A stretch of DNA of 64,000 bases from Rhypophila decipiens (lineage: Eukaryota > Ascomycota > Sordariomycetes > Sordariales > Naviculisporaceae): NCBI GenBank assembly GCA_033297075.1, contig MU858082.1, forward strand, positions 184,517-248,516, read 5' to 3'. Every line of letters starts with the position of its first letter. Position 1 is the first letter of the stretch. The notes beneath the pieces were generated by a model that worked only from the letters and a program-made list of their open reading frames with translations, searched no databases and was not told the DNA's origin. Positions 44,722 through 57,080 of the stretch are shown here, piece after piece. The translations under genes and the position numbers were made by a program.

Positions 44722-45489
44722 ATGCGTTACTCCGTTGCTGCTCTCCTTGCTCTTGCGAGCTCCGTGCTTGCCCAGGTTGAGGGATTCGATGTCATGACCC
44801 AGCCTGGCGAGAACGAGGTTATTCCCGCTGGCGAGACTTATGAGATCGTCTGGACTCCCGATGCCGACTACGCCGATAAGCCCGTCTCCATCATCCTCAT
44901 CGGTGGCGAATCCCAACCCAAGCAGATAGTCCTCGAGACGCTGGCTAGTAAGTTGCAACAAAAGACCCAAAGCCGCACGAAACTTGCTGCATGATACTAA
45001 CCGTGATTCTCCACAGCGGGCATTCCTAGCGACGCTGGCTCATTCACGTGGAAGGTCGATGATAGCCTTGGAAAGGACAAGGTGTACGGCATCAAGATCA
45101 TGCTAGAGGAGGACCCCGAGATCTTCCAGTACTCCTTCCCCTTCGCCATCACTCCTGACGAGGACCACGGAGACCACTCTTCGGCTGCTCCCTCTTCGGC
45201 TCTCTCTTCGACTCCTAGCACCAAGACCAAGTCTGTCACCACCAAGCCGTCCGACTATCCCACCGCGACACCCAGCGCGAGCTCTTCCTTCAGCTCCGTC
45301 TACCTCCCCAGCAACGCATCTTCGATCATCACCCCTAGCGGCACTCCCACCCCTACCGGCTCCGGCTCCGGCTTTCCCAGCAGCACCACCAGCAGCACCA
45401 CGACTGCTCAGACTGCCGCCGCTACTGCCTTTGCCGCCAACGGTCTCGCTGTCATCGGCGGCTTCGCCATGGCTGTCCTTGCCCTCTAA
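44722..45489 (+). CDS. GPI-anchored Kre9/KNH-type cell-wall protein
   Basis: Exons are 44722-44947 and 45017-45489, 232 aa. The intron has GTAAGT and CCACAG ends. A signal peptide (MRYSVAALLALASSVLAQ) is followed by a beta-sandwich domain with FDVMTQPGENEVIPAGETYEIVWTP and SFTWKVDDS, characteristic of the Kre9/KNH1 N-terminal family. After about residue 135 the chain is almost only Ser, Thr and Pro, as in a heavily O-mannosylated stalk. It ends in a hydrophobic tail (GLAVIGGFAMAVLAL) typical of GPI attachment, with the likely anchor site in the Ala/Thr/Asn-rich stretch before it. It is a surface protein that probably contributes to cell-wall glucan organisation or acts as a structural coat. 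No enzymatic role is visible. Confidence 0.88.
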
Positions 45490-46737
45490 ACGAATCGGCG
45501 TTTTTGATCGTCCTAGCACGCACTGGTGCCTTCGTTTCATAACGTCCGTTTTGCGAATTTAATGCTGGTTTAATTTGTCGTTTCGGGATACAACTGTTCA
45601 TATCATCTGGGTGGGAATTCCCATGGGTACCACGGTTGTGTATTTGGTCAGGCTTAGGATCCTTGGAAGGATGGATGTATATTTTCCGTGTGGTTATTGC
45701 ATTTTTGTCATTTAATGGATACCAAAACTCATGCTGGCCTTGTTGGCCTGTTTGACGGGCCGAGGTTAACGTGCCGGGTTATAGAAAATACTTGAAAGAG
45801 AACTCTACTATTTTGTATTCGATTTGTTCATGCTGCCTGTCGTTGCCAGCGCTTGCGTCGCGTCGCATCTTGCGTCCGAGTTCCTGATATGGTACCACAT
45901 GGCGACGACGTCAGTTTAGACGAAACTTCCGAACTTGTTGATCGTGCGTTTCCCCGGGCCCCGGCCACTGGCTTGGCCAAGTGCCACAGAAGACGGGCGG
46001 CGGTCGCAAATCATCTGGACCGGTCTCTATGAATCGTATTGCCAGCTCGAACAGGCAAGGGTTAAAGTCAGCTTCTTTATCTTATAACCTGAAAACGATG
46101 TATATCACGGACAAGGGAGCGGCAACATGGTGATGTGTAAGAGGCTAAGAAGCTGTAACAAGTGAACTTGGGTACAGACGAACAGATATAAACGCGTGTC
46201 AGAATTGGTGGTAAGATGTCATGCGTGTAAGAAGTGATGTCAGTCAACAGTTCACAGAAAACAATACCGGCTTATTACAGCATTGTACATTCCTTCCGTA
46301 AGCTCTTGTTGAACCTCGGCAGTGTCCGATGTTCCTGCATTATCTCCAATTGATACCACACCGGCCAGGAGCACAGACCACCCGAGATCTTCCCCGTCAA
46401 TGTTTTGAAGCGGTGAGAAATGCACCATTCAAACGAACAGGGACGGGGTTCAGTTGGAGCAGTTCGATTGGACATCACTGCATGAAAGCTGTCAAACCAA
46501 GCCAAATTCAGGAACACCCTTTCCTTCAACAAGACGGGAACTGTTCCCCTGACCCACAATTGACTGCCCCGCACCCACACAAAATCCACCTTGTCGTCGA
46601 CTAAGTTCACATCTCCGACCCGACCCAAACCTCGAGGAACTCTTCTTCACTTGCACCTCACCGCGCTGCGCGCTCCGCACCAACCTCACTCTTCTTCAAC
46701 ATCGCCTAGTATCTCTATCCGGTAAAATCGAGCCAAA
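45490..46737. other. Upstream region of the alpha-tubulin gene
   Basis: It includes the 3' flank of the GPI protein gene and the promoter of alpha-tubulin. The last 120 bases before the ATG are C/T-rich, common upstream of highly expressed fungal genes. No gene was recognised. Confidence 0.5.
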
Positions 46738-48696
46738 ATGCGTGGCGAGGTGAGTTCTGATTTTTATTTTAAACAGCATCCGCCGTATCTCCAAAGTCAG
46801 GGTCAGGACCGGTGCCCCTTTACCGATGCAGGGACCTACCCTACTTCCCGGGAGCCAAACGATCATCACCACAATTGTTTCCTTCCCAACGGCGATGATG
46901 TGTCCCCGGTAGCAGCTCAAAGTCTTGCTGCTACGATATCTTCGCTGTCCGGGCCACTATGTCAACAATCATTCTGTTGTTCGGCTATACCTCCGTGCCA
47001 AGACAAATTTGTTGAACGGTGATGCTCCCCCGAGGCTTAAGCTCTCCGGGAGCTTGCCGGGCCAGAATTCACATGAAAAGTCGTAGGACATTGCCAGGAA
47101 AGATCTCGAGCTGATCATGATCTTCTAATCACAGATTCTTCATCTCCATTTGGGCCAGGCTGGTACCCAGCTCGGTAACAGTGCGTGGGAACTGTAAGTC
47201 TACACCGCTCTTGTTCCCACGGCGTTCGTTCGGTTGACAATTCGGCCAAGGTACCTCCTTGAGCACGGTCTCGGAGCCGATGGACGCCCCGACCCCAATG
47301 CCATAAACACCGGTGACCCTGGTTCCTACGAAACGTTCTTCACCGAGACCAGCAACGGCAAATATGTCCCCCGGTCCCTCTTCGTCGATCTCGACCCTTC
47401 CCCGATCGATGAGATCCGAACAGGCAACTACCGCCAGTTGTTCCACCCCGAGCTTTTGATCAGCGGCAAGGAGGATGCTGCCAACAACTATGCCCGTGGT
47501 CACTACACCATTGGCAAGGAGATGGTCGACAATGTCATTGACCGCATCCGCCGCGTTGCTGGTAAGACCCACTCCGCTGCGGTGCCATGGCCCGAAGTCT
47601 GTCAAGTAAAGAAGAAAACGAGTGCTAACTCTCTGCGACAGATAACTGCCAGTCCCTCCAGGGCTTCCTCATCTTCCACTCTTTCGGCGGCGGTACCGGC
47701 TCTGGCTTCGGTGCTCTTCTCCTCGAGCGTCTCTCCACTGACTACGGCAAGAAGTGCAAGCTCGAATTCGCAGTCTACCCTGCTCCTCGGGTTTCTACCG
47801 CCGTCGTCGAGCCATACAACGCTGTCCTCTCCACCCACAGCACCATCGAGAACTCTGACTGCACATTCTTGGTTGATAACGAGGCTGTCTACGATATCTG
47901 CCGCAGGAATCTGGATATTCCCCGGCCCAGCTATGAGCACCTCAACCGTTTGATCGCTCAGGTCGTATCCTCGATTACCTCGTCTCTGCGGTTCGATGGT
48001 GCCCTCAACGTTGATCTCAACGAGTTCCAGACCAACTTGGTGCCCTATCCTCGTATTCACTACCCCCTGATCAGCTATGCCCCTGTCATCTCTGCCTCCA
48101 AGAGCTCTCACGAGAGCTTCAAGGTCCATGACTTGACCTTCCAATGTAAGTACCAGGTTTTCCCCTTTTTGTCTTTTCAGAGCCAGATACTAATTTGTCA
48201 TTCCCCTGCAGGCTTCGAGCCCAACAACCAGATGGTCGTCTGCGATCCCCGCAACGGCAAGTACATGGCTGTTGCTCTTCTGTACCGTGGTGACGTCGTG
48301 CCTCGTGACTGCAGCGCTGCCGTGGCTGCCCTCAAGGCCAAGGCTTCGTTCAACCTCGTGGAGTGGTGCCCTACTGGTTTCAAGATTGGTATCAACTATC
48401 AGAAGCCTGTTGCTGTGCCCGCCTCTTCCCCCAACGACGGCGGTCTCGCCTCCGTCGACCGCTCCGTGTCCATGCTCTCCAACACCACCGCCATCGCCGA
48501 GGCCTGGTCTCGTCTTGATTACAAGTTCGACCTCATGTACAGCAAGCGTGCCTTCGTTCACTGGTACGTTGGTGAGGGTATGGAAGAAGGTGAGTTCAGC
48601 GAGGCCCGTGAGGATCTTGCTGCTCTCGAGAAGGATTACGAGGAGGTTGCCGCCGACTCATCATACGAGCCTGAGGAGGGTGATGCCGAGTACTAA
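46738..48696 (+). CDS. Alpha-tubulin
   Basis: Exons are 46738-46749, 47135-47193, 47251-47561, 47642-48145 and 48212-48696, 456 aa. The first coding exon is 12 nt (MRGE), followed by a 385-nt intron. The protein shows [14 protein letters not shown], the tubulin GTP-binding motif GGGTGSGFG, the alpha-specific catalytic loop in [36 protein letters not shown] and [12 protein letters not shown]. It ends in an acidic tail with a C-terminal Tyr (GDAEY). The N-terminal loop reads [20 protein letters not shown] and lacks the Lys40 acetylation site of animal alpha-tubulins. This matches the second alpha-tubulin isotype I recall from Neurospora relatives. It forms microtubules with beta-tubulin. The codons are strongly C-biased at third positions, as expected for high expression. 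Confidence 0.96.
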
Positions 48697-49958
48697 GGCT
48701 AAGGCGGGCGTACATACCAAGAGCTTAATGTTGTGGATATGATTCCGATTGTTTTGAACTGGTTATATCTGGAGGGGTCTATGGTATGATTTGGGGAGCA
48801 ATTGTTGGTTGATTGTTTTAAGGATGGAAATCTTTTGGGGTTCTGCGGGATTCACTCTCCTGTTTTTTGTTTGTATGTTTTGTCTCTTGAGAAGACGGCA
48901 TAAAAAGTCGGAATTATACCTGGCCAGCTTCCCGACTTCTGTTTTGGGTTTCCTCTAGTTAGTTTTGACTTCTGTTTGGGGTTTCTATTTCTTTCGGACT
49001 GGTCTTATATCGACCGTATCATCAGTTTCTCCCTTGGGCCTTTGGATCTCTATGTCCAAGGTGAGCGAATGCGGGAGAGGTGACAAGTCGAGAAAATGAA
49101 TAGAAACTCAGTAACAAGATGGATTGATATTGCAGTTTGTGACTTGTCGTGTTAGAACGTGAAGCTGCAGCCTGGTTTAGGTAGCCCTCAGCCTCACCTC
49201 TCACATCGTGGTTACACCTCTCACAGGCCACAAGATCATGGATGTAGGTTCTACGTTGTTGGTGCAAATTTCTTCACCAGATGAACAGGCACCCCGGTTT
49301 ATCAACATTCTGGATTAAAGTCGTCCAGACCTGCGTATCTAACAAGACTCATCCACCAGTGTGTTATCCTGTCAATACCCATATCGAGTACACACCTCAG
49401 GTACGCATTGCTCCGATACCAACTCTTATTCTCGAAAACACACATTATTACAGGACTGGCTCCGCGGAAATAGAAAGTGCAAACAATCATGGTCACAGTT
49501 AATCAATCATCAACAGCATGGCGCTTGTGGGTTCGGGTGCTGCCAGGCTTTAAAATCTTACTCAAAAGGACAAGCAGCGGTGTAAGCAGCAAGCACGAGG
49601 TTCGGCCCGAGTGACGACCTGGATCATCCTCAACAATAACCATGTATCGAAGGCGCTCATGAAATGGACAAGAAGATGCTACACACCAAGTTACTTCAAC
49701 TCCGGGACAAAGACGACAGGATCATAGAAACGCAGCACGGAATACTCGCTAATAAGCTTGGAAATACCCTCCTCTCCAGATATTTACAGGTATCTTCTTT
49801 CTTTTTAGCTCTCAACTAATCACTAGTGTAAACAAAGTTTAGCCGGCTTCATTCATGATGCACTGATCAAGAGCGGCCCGCTATTCTGGGCTGCAGAAAC
49901 GCAAAACAAACACAAAGCAAATGGTGACCCCGTCAAAAGACCCTTGACAAATTACACC
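48697..49958. other. Convergent intergenic region
   Basis: It lies between the 3' ends of alpha-tubulin and NOP12. No gene, tRNA or repeat was recognised. Confidence 0.5.
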
Positions 49959-51893
49959 TTATGGCTTGGGAGCCTTGCCTTCAGCTCTCCACTTTGCGGC
50001 TCTGACTGCCCCGCGGCCAGCCGGCTTCATGTTCCTCTTGGAAACCTTCTTCACCGACTTGTTGTTCTTGCTGCCCTTGAACTTGAGATCCTTGGGCTTG
50101 CCGTCTTTTGCGCTTGCGCGACGGCCCTCGAAAATGATATCCTCCGGAGACTTCATGGTGGGTTTTTCTTGTTGTCCATCCCTCTCAGGCCTGGGTCGGT
50201 GTTCAGAGCGACCCTCCTTCCGGTCACCACCGCCGAAACGACCGCTGCGGTCCTTGTGCCTTAGCTGTGCGGCCCCGGATCGGCCCAGAAGCTTGCTGGC
50301 TCGGCCGGCCAATGTCTGATCCTCAGATGTGGGCTTGGGCACATATGTGGTGTTCTTCTTGCTGCCCGGCTTCACTTCAGCCTTTTGCTTGGCCTCGAGT
50401 GCTCTCTTGGTCTTGTGCGGAGCCTTGCATCGGTTCACACGAAGCGCACGGGGGAGCATGGGAGGAAATTTCTTTCCGTCCAAAACAATTGCCTTCTCAA
50501 CGGCAATTCCGTCCTAACCACAACATTAGCTGCTAGTCCGATAAATGAAAAAGAATGATCGGTGAACTTACATAGAATTGGACGTAAGCAATGCCTTGGC
50601 CAACACGGGTAACGGGATCTCGCACAACACGAACACTTTCGACTTTCCCGGCTAGCTTCCCAAAGACCCGCCAAAGTCCTTCCTCAACATCCATTGGAGT
50701 TTTGAAGCGCTTACGCTTCTCAATCACCTCGTTGCCCTCTTCGTCTGTCTTCTTGTTTATAACAGTCTCATCGTCCACCATTCCCAGATTTCCGATAAAT
50801 ACGCAGCGTCGGTGGTCAACAGGCGCAGGATGGGCGACACTATCAACCCTCAGATGTCTGTCCAAAACGACGGTACCATTCAGCTTCGACGCAGCAACTC
50901 GAGCAGCAGCAGGAGTACTATATACGACGTAGGCGTTGGTGGATTTGGTCGTGGACTCCATGAGCTCTTGTGTGATGGCGGCTACCTTCTTGGGCTTCCC
51001 GGCGGTAGAGAAGGCGGTTGAGCGGAACCTTATAGATTCCACTTTCTGCTTCGGTTCTGCCTCCTTGTCCAGCACTGAGGACATGTGGGTCAACAAGGTC
51101 TTCTTCGCCTTTTTCGATGTGATCGCTTCCGAGGATACATTTCCGAGGAACACGGTGCGATTGGCCTTTTCTAGCTCCGTCTCAGCAGGATTCGCTGCAA
51201 GAGACTCATGCACAGGAGTATCGTCCATGGATTCGTCATCATCATCGGAGGCTGCGTTGCCTACGGAGGCTGGTTTGTCGTCCGTCCCCTTGATGCGCTT
51301 TCCAGATGGCTCGTCCTCATCTGCCAGCTTTTGGAAATAGGCGGATTCGAGGTCCTCGTGTTCATCCCTCTGCTTTCGTTTCCGTTTCCTCGGTTCCTTT
51401 TGAGCCTCCATTGCTGAGACAAGTGTTTCATGAACCAATGGGGTTTCTGCATCATCGTCCTCGCTGACATCATTGTCGTCGTCCTCCAATGCCGACAGTT
51501 CTTCCTCGGAACCGGAGGCATTTGCTTCTTCTGGGCTGCTGGCTTCTTCGTCATCGTCATCGTCCTCTAACTCTGCGTCTGAAAGCTCCGAGAGCTCCTC
51601 ATCGTCGCTTTCATCGTCGGACGCAGGGGGTTCCTGGGGTTTGGGAGGCGGCGGTGCGCTGTATCGAGTTTTGGGTAAGGGCTTAGCTGGGCCAACCTGC
51701 CAGACAGTTAGCTTTGCTATCTTCGACCCAGCAATCTTGCACATTGGCAACTCACGCTCTCGGTAAACAATGCTGCCAGAGAAGGATCGACGGCCTTCGC
51801 GGGGGCGGATAGTGCTTTTCTAAGAGAAAACCAGTCAGTCAAAGCTCGTGAGCTGAAATCAGAGAAGCGAATAGTTCCTTACGTTTTACCCAT
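49959..51893 (-). CDS. NOP12: Nucleolar RNA-binding protein NOP12
   Basis: Exons are 51893-51883 (11 nt), 51819-51756, 51696-50572 and 50513-49959, 584 aa. All junctions keep phase, with GTAAGG, GTGAGT and GTAAGT donors. The N-terminus [20 protein letters not shown] is typical of NOP12. A long acidic Asp/Glu/Ser region (residues 50-190) precedes two RRM domains. RRM1 starts [12 protein letters not shown] (about 204) with [22 protein letters not shown]2 starts [15 protein letters not shown] (about 319) with [16 protein letters not shown]. The tail is very basic ([20 protein letters not shown]). Yeast Nop12 acts in 25S rRNA folding and 60S subunit assembly in the nucleolus. It is divergent from the Dep1/Sds3 gene, with 607 bases between start codons. 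Confidence 0.92.
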
Positions 51894-52500
51894 GGTGCAG
51901 GTCTTGAACGGCGTTGAATTTGCACCTCAATTGCTTGTTTGAAGATGCGATCGTGGAAGCACTGAAGAAGTTCTTCCCCACTGTTGAACAACAGTGATCA
52001 AACTCCCCCAAATCTAGAAAATTCGCTTATCGGATTGTTATCGGTCCTGCCGCTCCACACCGCCCCGCCAAACGCTGGTGTCGGCGCTTTGGGTGGGCTG
52101 GCAAAGGGCGGCCCAGGTCATGTTGCCCCATTTTGTGCTTCGCTCCCGCTGGTTTGGCTGCTTGCTGCGGTCGGCGCTCTCCAGCTCCCGTCCTTGTCAA
52201 TACTTCTCCCGAACCTTTCCCCCTCTTGCCCACGACACTGTCACGACCTGTTTTCACCCCAAAGGATAACTTGAGTTTTGCTACTTCGCTATAACTACTG
52301 GAAACCATCTGTTTTTGTTTTATTTCTACAGCACACTGGCCTCTGGCGCAACCTTGGGATTTTGAAACCGAGCTGCCCAGTCCCAACTGCCCGTTGACAC
52401 ACCAAATTTGCGCGGCGACTTGTTTTTTGCCCACCACAACCCTCACCATCGTTGGCGCGACACACGCACCTATCGACCTGGCCGATTCGTATGGTCTACG
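51894..52500. promoter_or_regulatory. Shared divergent promoter region, NOP12 and Dep1/Sds3
   Basis: 607 bases separate the two start codons. The region must contain both promoters and 5' UTRs. I see no clear TATA box. The Dep1 side continues as an open frame without ATG, which is probably chance. Confidence 0.45.
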
Positions 52501-54780
52501 ATGGCAACCGGCGATACCGCGCCGCCTTTTGCATTGTCGAGCTCTCCCCCGCCCTTGCTCGACCACAGTCCCAGCAACCTCTCCAGCCCATTGAGTGACG
52601 TCGAAGACAAGGATGGGGAGCATGACGAGATGGATATAGACGTGCCCATGAGTGATCTCAATAACCATGGGACACCAAAACAGAATGAAGATGGTGACAT
52701 TGAGGAGTCTGACCATGATTCTGAGTCCGACGACGACAGCAAGCTGTCCGAGGTGGACGTCAATGACTCCGAAGCCGAAACAGAACGACTCTACGACTCT
52801 CCCCGCAAAGGCGACGACGCCCGCGACATTGTGAATTCGGTCGGAAGCACTGGCACTCGACAGTTCGTCGATCGCCGCGACCGGGCCTTCGAGCGCAGCC
52901 CTAGCAAGCTCCAGCAACAGATTCAGGCAGACCTCGACGCCGAGAATGCAGCGAGTAACGACAATTCCCTGTCGGAAGCAGAAGATGAAGAAGACGATGC
53001 TTCACTAGCGTCTAGCGAACCCGACCTTGATCCCGAATCAACTACAGACAAGCAATCACAGACCCGTGCCGCACAGGACAAGAAAGCTCAAGCTGTTGTC
53101 CCGTCGGCTGACTCCACTACATCTAAGCTCACAAGGCAGGACTCAGCAGAATCGCGCAAACGAAAACGTCCATCCATCCCCGAACCGTCCGACTCAGAGC
53201 AGCCGCTTAGCAAGCGAACAGGCTCCATTGAGGGCCCCCAGGGCGATCACTCGGGTGACGATTTCGCGGTGATCGACGAAGAGAGTACGTCGACCAATCC
53301 GCAAAGTGGCGTACACTCTGCGGAAGAAGATCACATCGACGAAAACGCAGAAGTTTTGAATGAGGGCGAGGGCAAGGCGGCCGACAAAGCTGAACCAGAA
53401 CCCCAAGAACCACCGCGAAACGAGAAAGGGAGGCGGGGAGGCTCCAAGAAGCAAAAGTCAAAGAGTCCACAAGAGCCTAGCACTGAAGTAAAAGACGACT
53501 CGCTAGGTGATGCGAATGATGCGGTCGACAGCCCGGCACCCGAAGACGCGGCTCATCACGCCGAAGAAGATCAGATGGAAGATGTCGATGAAGCAGACAT
53601 CGCACATAAAAACGAGGAAGAACGTAAGTCGCCTCACCCCGTTCAGGCACCTCTGACTTGGTATTGACTTGGAACTATAGTGGAGCGAAAGCGAGCGGCC
53701 TGGGAAGAGCTTACTCAAATAGAGAAGCAATTCAATAATTTCAGGGAGCGGTACGTCGAGATTTGCCCGCATAGGTTGCCTGAGGTCTGCTAACTGTCAA
53801 ACAGTCTCTATCAAGAACGCTTAGATCAACTCAACCAAGAAGAGGCTATGCTCACGGCCGACAATCCTACTCACCCCGAATACCTCGCAATGCTACAATG
53901 TTTAAACGAGCGACGCGACGAGAGGGTGCGCGTAAGCATGAAAGAAAGAGAATACAGGATGGCCATGTTGAACAGACGAGCTGTTGCGGAAAGGGCACAG
54001 ATAATGTCCCAGTTCTATCAGGCAGTCCGCGAGTCGAGAGAGAAGGTCCTCGAGGAGCTTGGAAAAGAATGGTATGACATCCAACAGGAGCGGCGACGCT
54101 CTGCAAACGTGGTACCCGATTTCGGGATCCGGTTCCCACGAGAGAAATCGCAGAATATCAGAAACGCTGTGGCATACAATCGCGAGGTTGCGATCCTCTC
54201 AGGCTTTGCCAAGCACGTTGGCTTCCCTGCAGCGCCTGCAATACATGGCGCATCCGAAGACCAGTTGGAGCACGATTTTGAAGAAATAGCGGTAAGTCGC
54301 CCTTTACGCCCATTGTTCCATGTCGCTGGAGCTAACTTTTCTCTCTGCCTCCAGCGCGCTCGAGAGGCTTTCAGAGAGCCACCCCCACGACCCCCAATAG
54401 GAAACCATCAACAGGCGGTCTTTCCTCAAGAGTTTACCCCAGCAGGTGTCCCGTTCGCGCGGGTCCTTGGCCCTGCCGGAGAGCAGTTTATTGAGCAGAC
54501 CCCCTGGGCCAACCCCAACCATCCATCTCACAATTTACAACGGCAGCACGCGAGCCACGAGTCAACGCCAATTGTTACCGGAACGGCCTCCTCCTCAGGG
54601 GCGAACCGAAGACATTCGCACCAACCGGGTGGAATGTTTTCATCTAGCACTACCACCATTGTGTTGAACGGCGATTCTCCGGTACAGACTCACAAGGCAC
54701 ATTCCCACGAAAGCCTCAAAGCCTCGAAGATGGGCGCCGATCAACCCATGAAGCGCGAGCCTGTGGCTTCAGCGTCTTGA
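52501..54780 (+). CDS. Sds3/Dep1 family subunit of the Rpd3L histone deacetylase complex
   Basis: Exons are 52501-53623, 53681-53750, 53805-54291 and 54355-54780, 701 aa. The introns are 54-63 nt with GTAAGT or GTACGT donors. The first 370 residues are acidic, Ser-rich and low-complexity. The Sds3-like domain follows (about 375-540): a helix LERKRAAWEELTQIEKQFNN, then RLYQERLDQLNQEEAML, HPEYLAMLQCLNERRDERV and a long coiled coil with SQFYQAVRESREKVLEELGK. The C-terminal 140 residues are Pro, Ser and His-rich. Sds3 and Dep1 bind the Sin3 scaffold and hold Rpd3 in the large deacetylase complex, which represses transcription. Sds3 and Dep1 share this domain, so I leave the symbol open. ATG 52501 is the only in-frame ATG before the conserved part. 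Confidence 0.88.
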
Positions 54781-55752
54781 CAGCAGCCATGGCGCAAAGC
54801 CTTTGTATATTCATTTATATCTCCTTTCTTTTCACCCTCTCTGGACGACGTCGATCTGGGTAATACTAGGCCTCGACAGCGTGGTTGGTCAATTTCGGGA
54901 GGGCATTCTGCGAAAGATATCACTTGACTCGCACACACGCGAGCGGCGGCATTGTCAGGGTTTTCTTTTTTCATTACACTCTATGGATTTCGTTTCTCGG
55001 TGCATCCGACACGAGGGGTGGTCATACCTTTGGGAAAGCAATCCATGCCTTGATTATATATCGGCTCATATGGAGGGATGGCGTTTATTGGGGAAACGGA
55101 CACAGTCGAGGATGTTTGTCATAATGATTGGGTTGCCTTTCGGTTTCGGTTCTTAATGTCTGGACTGATCCTCGTTGTGTTTCAACGTATATATGCGAGT
55201 GGTACAGGCACGAATATCAGGTTATGTGCATATTGTGAATAGCTGGTGGGGGCAGGTCAAGCGAGTCGTCGCTGGTACTTTTTGTTTTGTGGTTCTTTTT
55301 TGAGGATGGATACCTCCGTTTGAATGTAGAACCGGAGTTGTGGCATCGGTATTAGGGGAGGCCGGCTCACTTGCTTGCCTGATGATTGTTTTATTTATTG
55401 TTATATACCACTTCATAGGGAAGAGGAGACGAGTCTCGTTTTGTTTGGATTTCAACATATCTGGGATACCAAGCGTAATTTCAAATGGATTGTCGTGTGG
55501 GTTCCTCTTCTCCTGTTCGCCACATGGCCGCCATTTGAATCGCTGCTTGTCATCGCCGGTGACCACGTAAATAGTAACAATCATATCCCAAATCAGGAGT
55601 CTTGATTCTTTTTATGCCAAAAAGCCTGAACGCCCAGCCATGATATATATTACAGTGACATCTCTTTCAACAGTCCAGCCTCCGTTCCGTGCCATACAGA
55701 TCTAGGGGATACCAGCCGGTCATCGTCTCCTCCCACCTGGAGCGGTCTCGTA
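54781..55752. other. Convergent intergenic region
   Basis: It holds the 3' UTRs of the Dep1/Sds3 and COA3 genes. No gene was recognised. Confidence 0.5.
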
Positions 55753-56170
55753 TTATTTGCTTGATTTGGTTGCCAGAGAGGTCGTATTCGTTACAGGGGC
55801 ATCGGGGACCTTGACGTCTTCGAAGTCATCTTGGCCGACTACCTTGAGCGTGTACGCATCTATCCCAAGTACTCTTGTTAGGCCCAGAAAAGGAGGACGA
55901 TTTTTCCCTTCTAGAACGTACAGATACCAACGGCAAACAGCGCGATCCCGGTGCCCAGTAGAGTGTTTTTGATAAGATATGGTTTGCGTGCGCGGATCAG
56001 AGCGGGCGATTGGCGGTGGTTCCGGTCATAGTAGCCGGATCTTTGCTGGATACTGTCGTTCGGAAGGGAAGGGAGGGGCACTGGGTTAGCATTGTCTGGA
56101 ACTTGGGGTGCTCCATGACCTGATGACGACTGCGCTCTCTTTGAAAAAGGGACGCGACTTACCCTGACAT
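55753..56170 (-). CDS. COA3: Cytochrome c oxidase assembly factor 3 (COA3)
   Basis: Three exons: 56170-56163 (8 nt, MSG), 56052-55922 and 55859-55753, 81 aa. Intron 1 runs from GTAAGT through a TGCTAAC branch and a C/T tract to CGACAG. Intron 2 starts GTACGT and ends GATAG. The protein reads YYDRNHRQSPALIRARKPYL and then one transmembrane helix. After it come YAYTLKVVGQDDFEDVKVPD and a short tail. This is the full COA3/Cox25 pattern (yeast protein 85 aa). COA3 sits in the mitochondrial inner membrane and, with Cox14 and Mss51, couples Cox1 synthesis to complex IV assembly. The gene is easy to miss because its exons are short and no exon is open for long. It is divergent from the Pta1 gene. 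Confidence 0.88.
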
Positions 56171-57080
56171 AGTGTGAGTGGTGTGCGTGCCTTTGGCGAC
56201 GGTAGAACTGGAGTTTACACGGAGGCTCGAAGACGTGGATCAAGAGCTGTAGCTGTCGGCGCAAAAAGATTGGATGATTCTCTTTAGCATCGTCATGCCA
56301 GAGCTGCGGAAGCACTCGGGCCAATGAGGTTCGTTTCCGGCGGGTACACGGGTACTTGCCGCGACGCTAAACCTTGCCGGCTTTTCTCCGGCAGCAAACC
56401 CCAGTGCCCGCTGAAGAAGCTCGGAAGCCTCACCTGAGTCCTCACGTCACTGCCACAGGCGCGTCTTGGAACCATCAAAACCTGGGCAGCTTAAATCGCG
56501 ACAGGGCTAACGAACTCCCCACCAAGAAATCTTAACTGGCAACCAGCAAAGCCTATTTTAGACGACGACTCCCAATTATTTAAATTCGAGTGGACATCAA
56601 TCTGACGAATTCGGTATCCGAAGCGGATCGAGCGTTGCGACTCGAGCAATCCATCCATCAATTCGACACAGGATCGCTGTCCAACGAATCTTCGATCTTC
56701 GGGAGGCTAGACCACACATCGCCTTTGCGCAGGATGAACAAGACCAATACGGGACTACAGATTCTCATGTCAAGCAGTCCCAGGGCATCTTGCAATTGAT
56801 TGCCCATCTTGCGCCGGAGAAGCTGGAGCTTCCATCAAGCGACTCTGGGAAGCACTTCTTTGAACAAGCAGGACCTTTTTGTGTCGAATCGGCCCAACAC
56901 AGCCAAGGCACCTTGTAGAGTTCTTTGACTTTTTCTATCACAATCATATACCCGTATATCGCCAATTTACTCGTCTCTACGTCAACCATACATCAGCCAA
57001 CTTGCCACTGAACGACTTGCGATCTCCCATTTCCTCGGCAGGACCGTCGCTGGCGGTGCTCGCTGCCATATATTTCCGTC
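56171..57080. promoter_or_regulatory. Divergent region between COA3 and Pta1
   Basis: 910 bases lie between the two start codons and should contain both promoters. A frame at 56590-56799 (plus) is not recognisable. No clear TATA box is seen. Confidence 0.4.
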
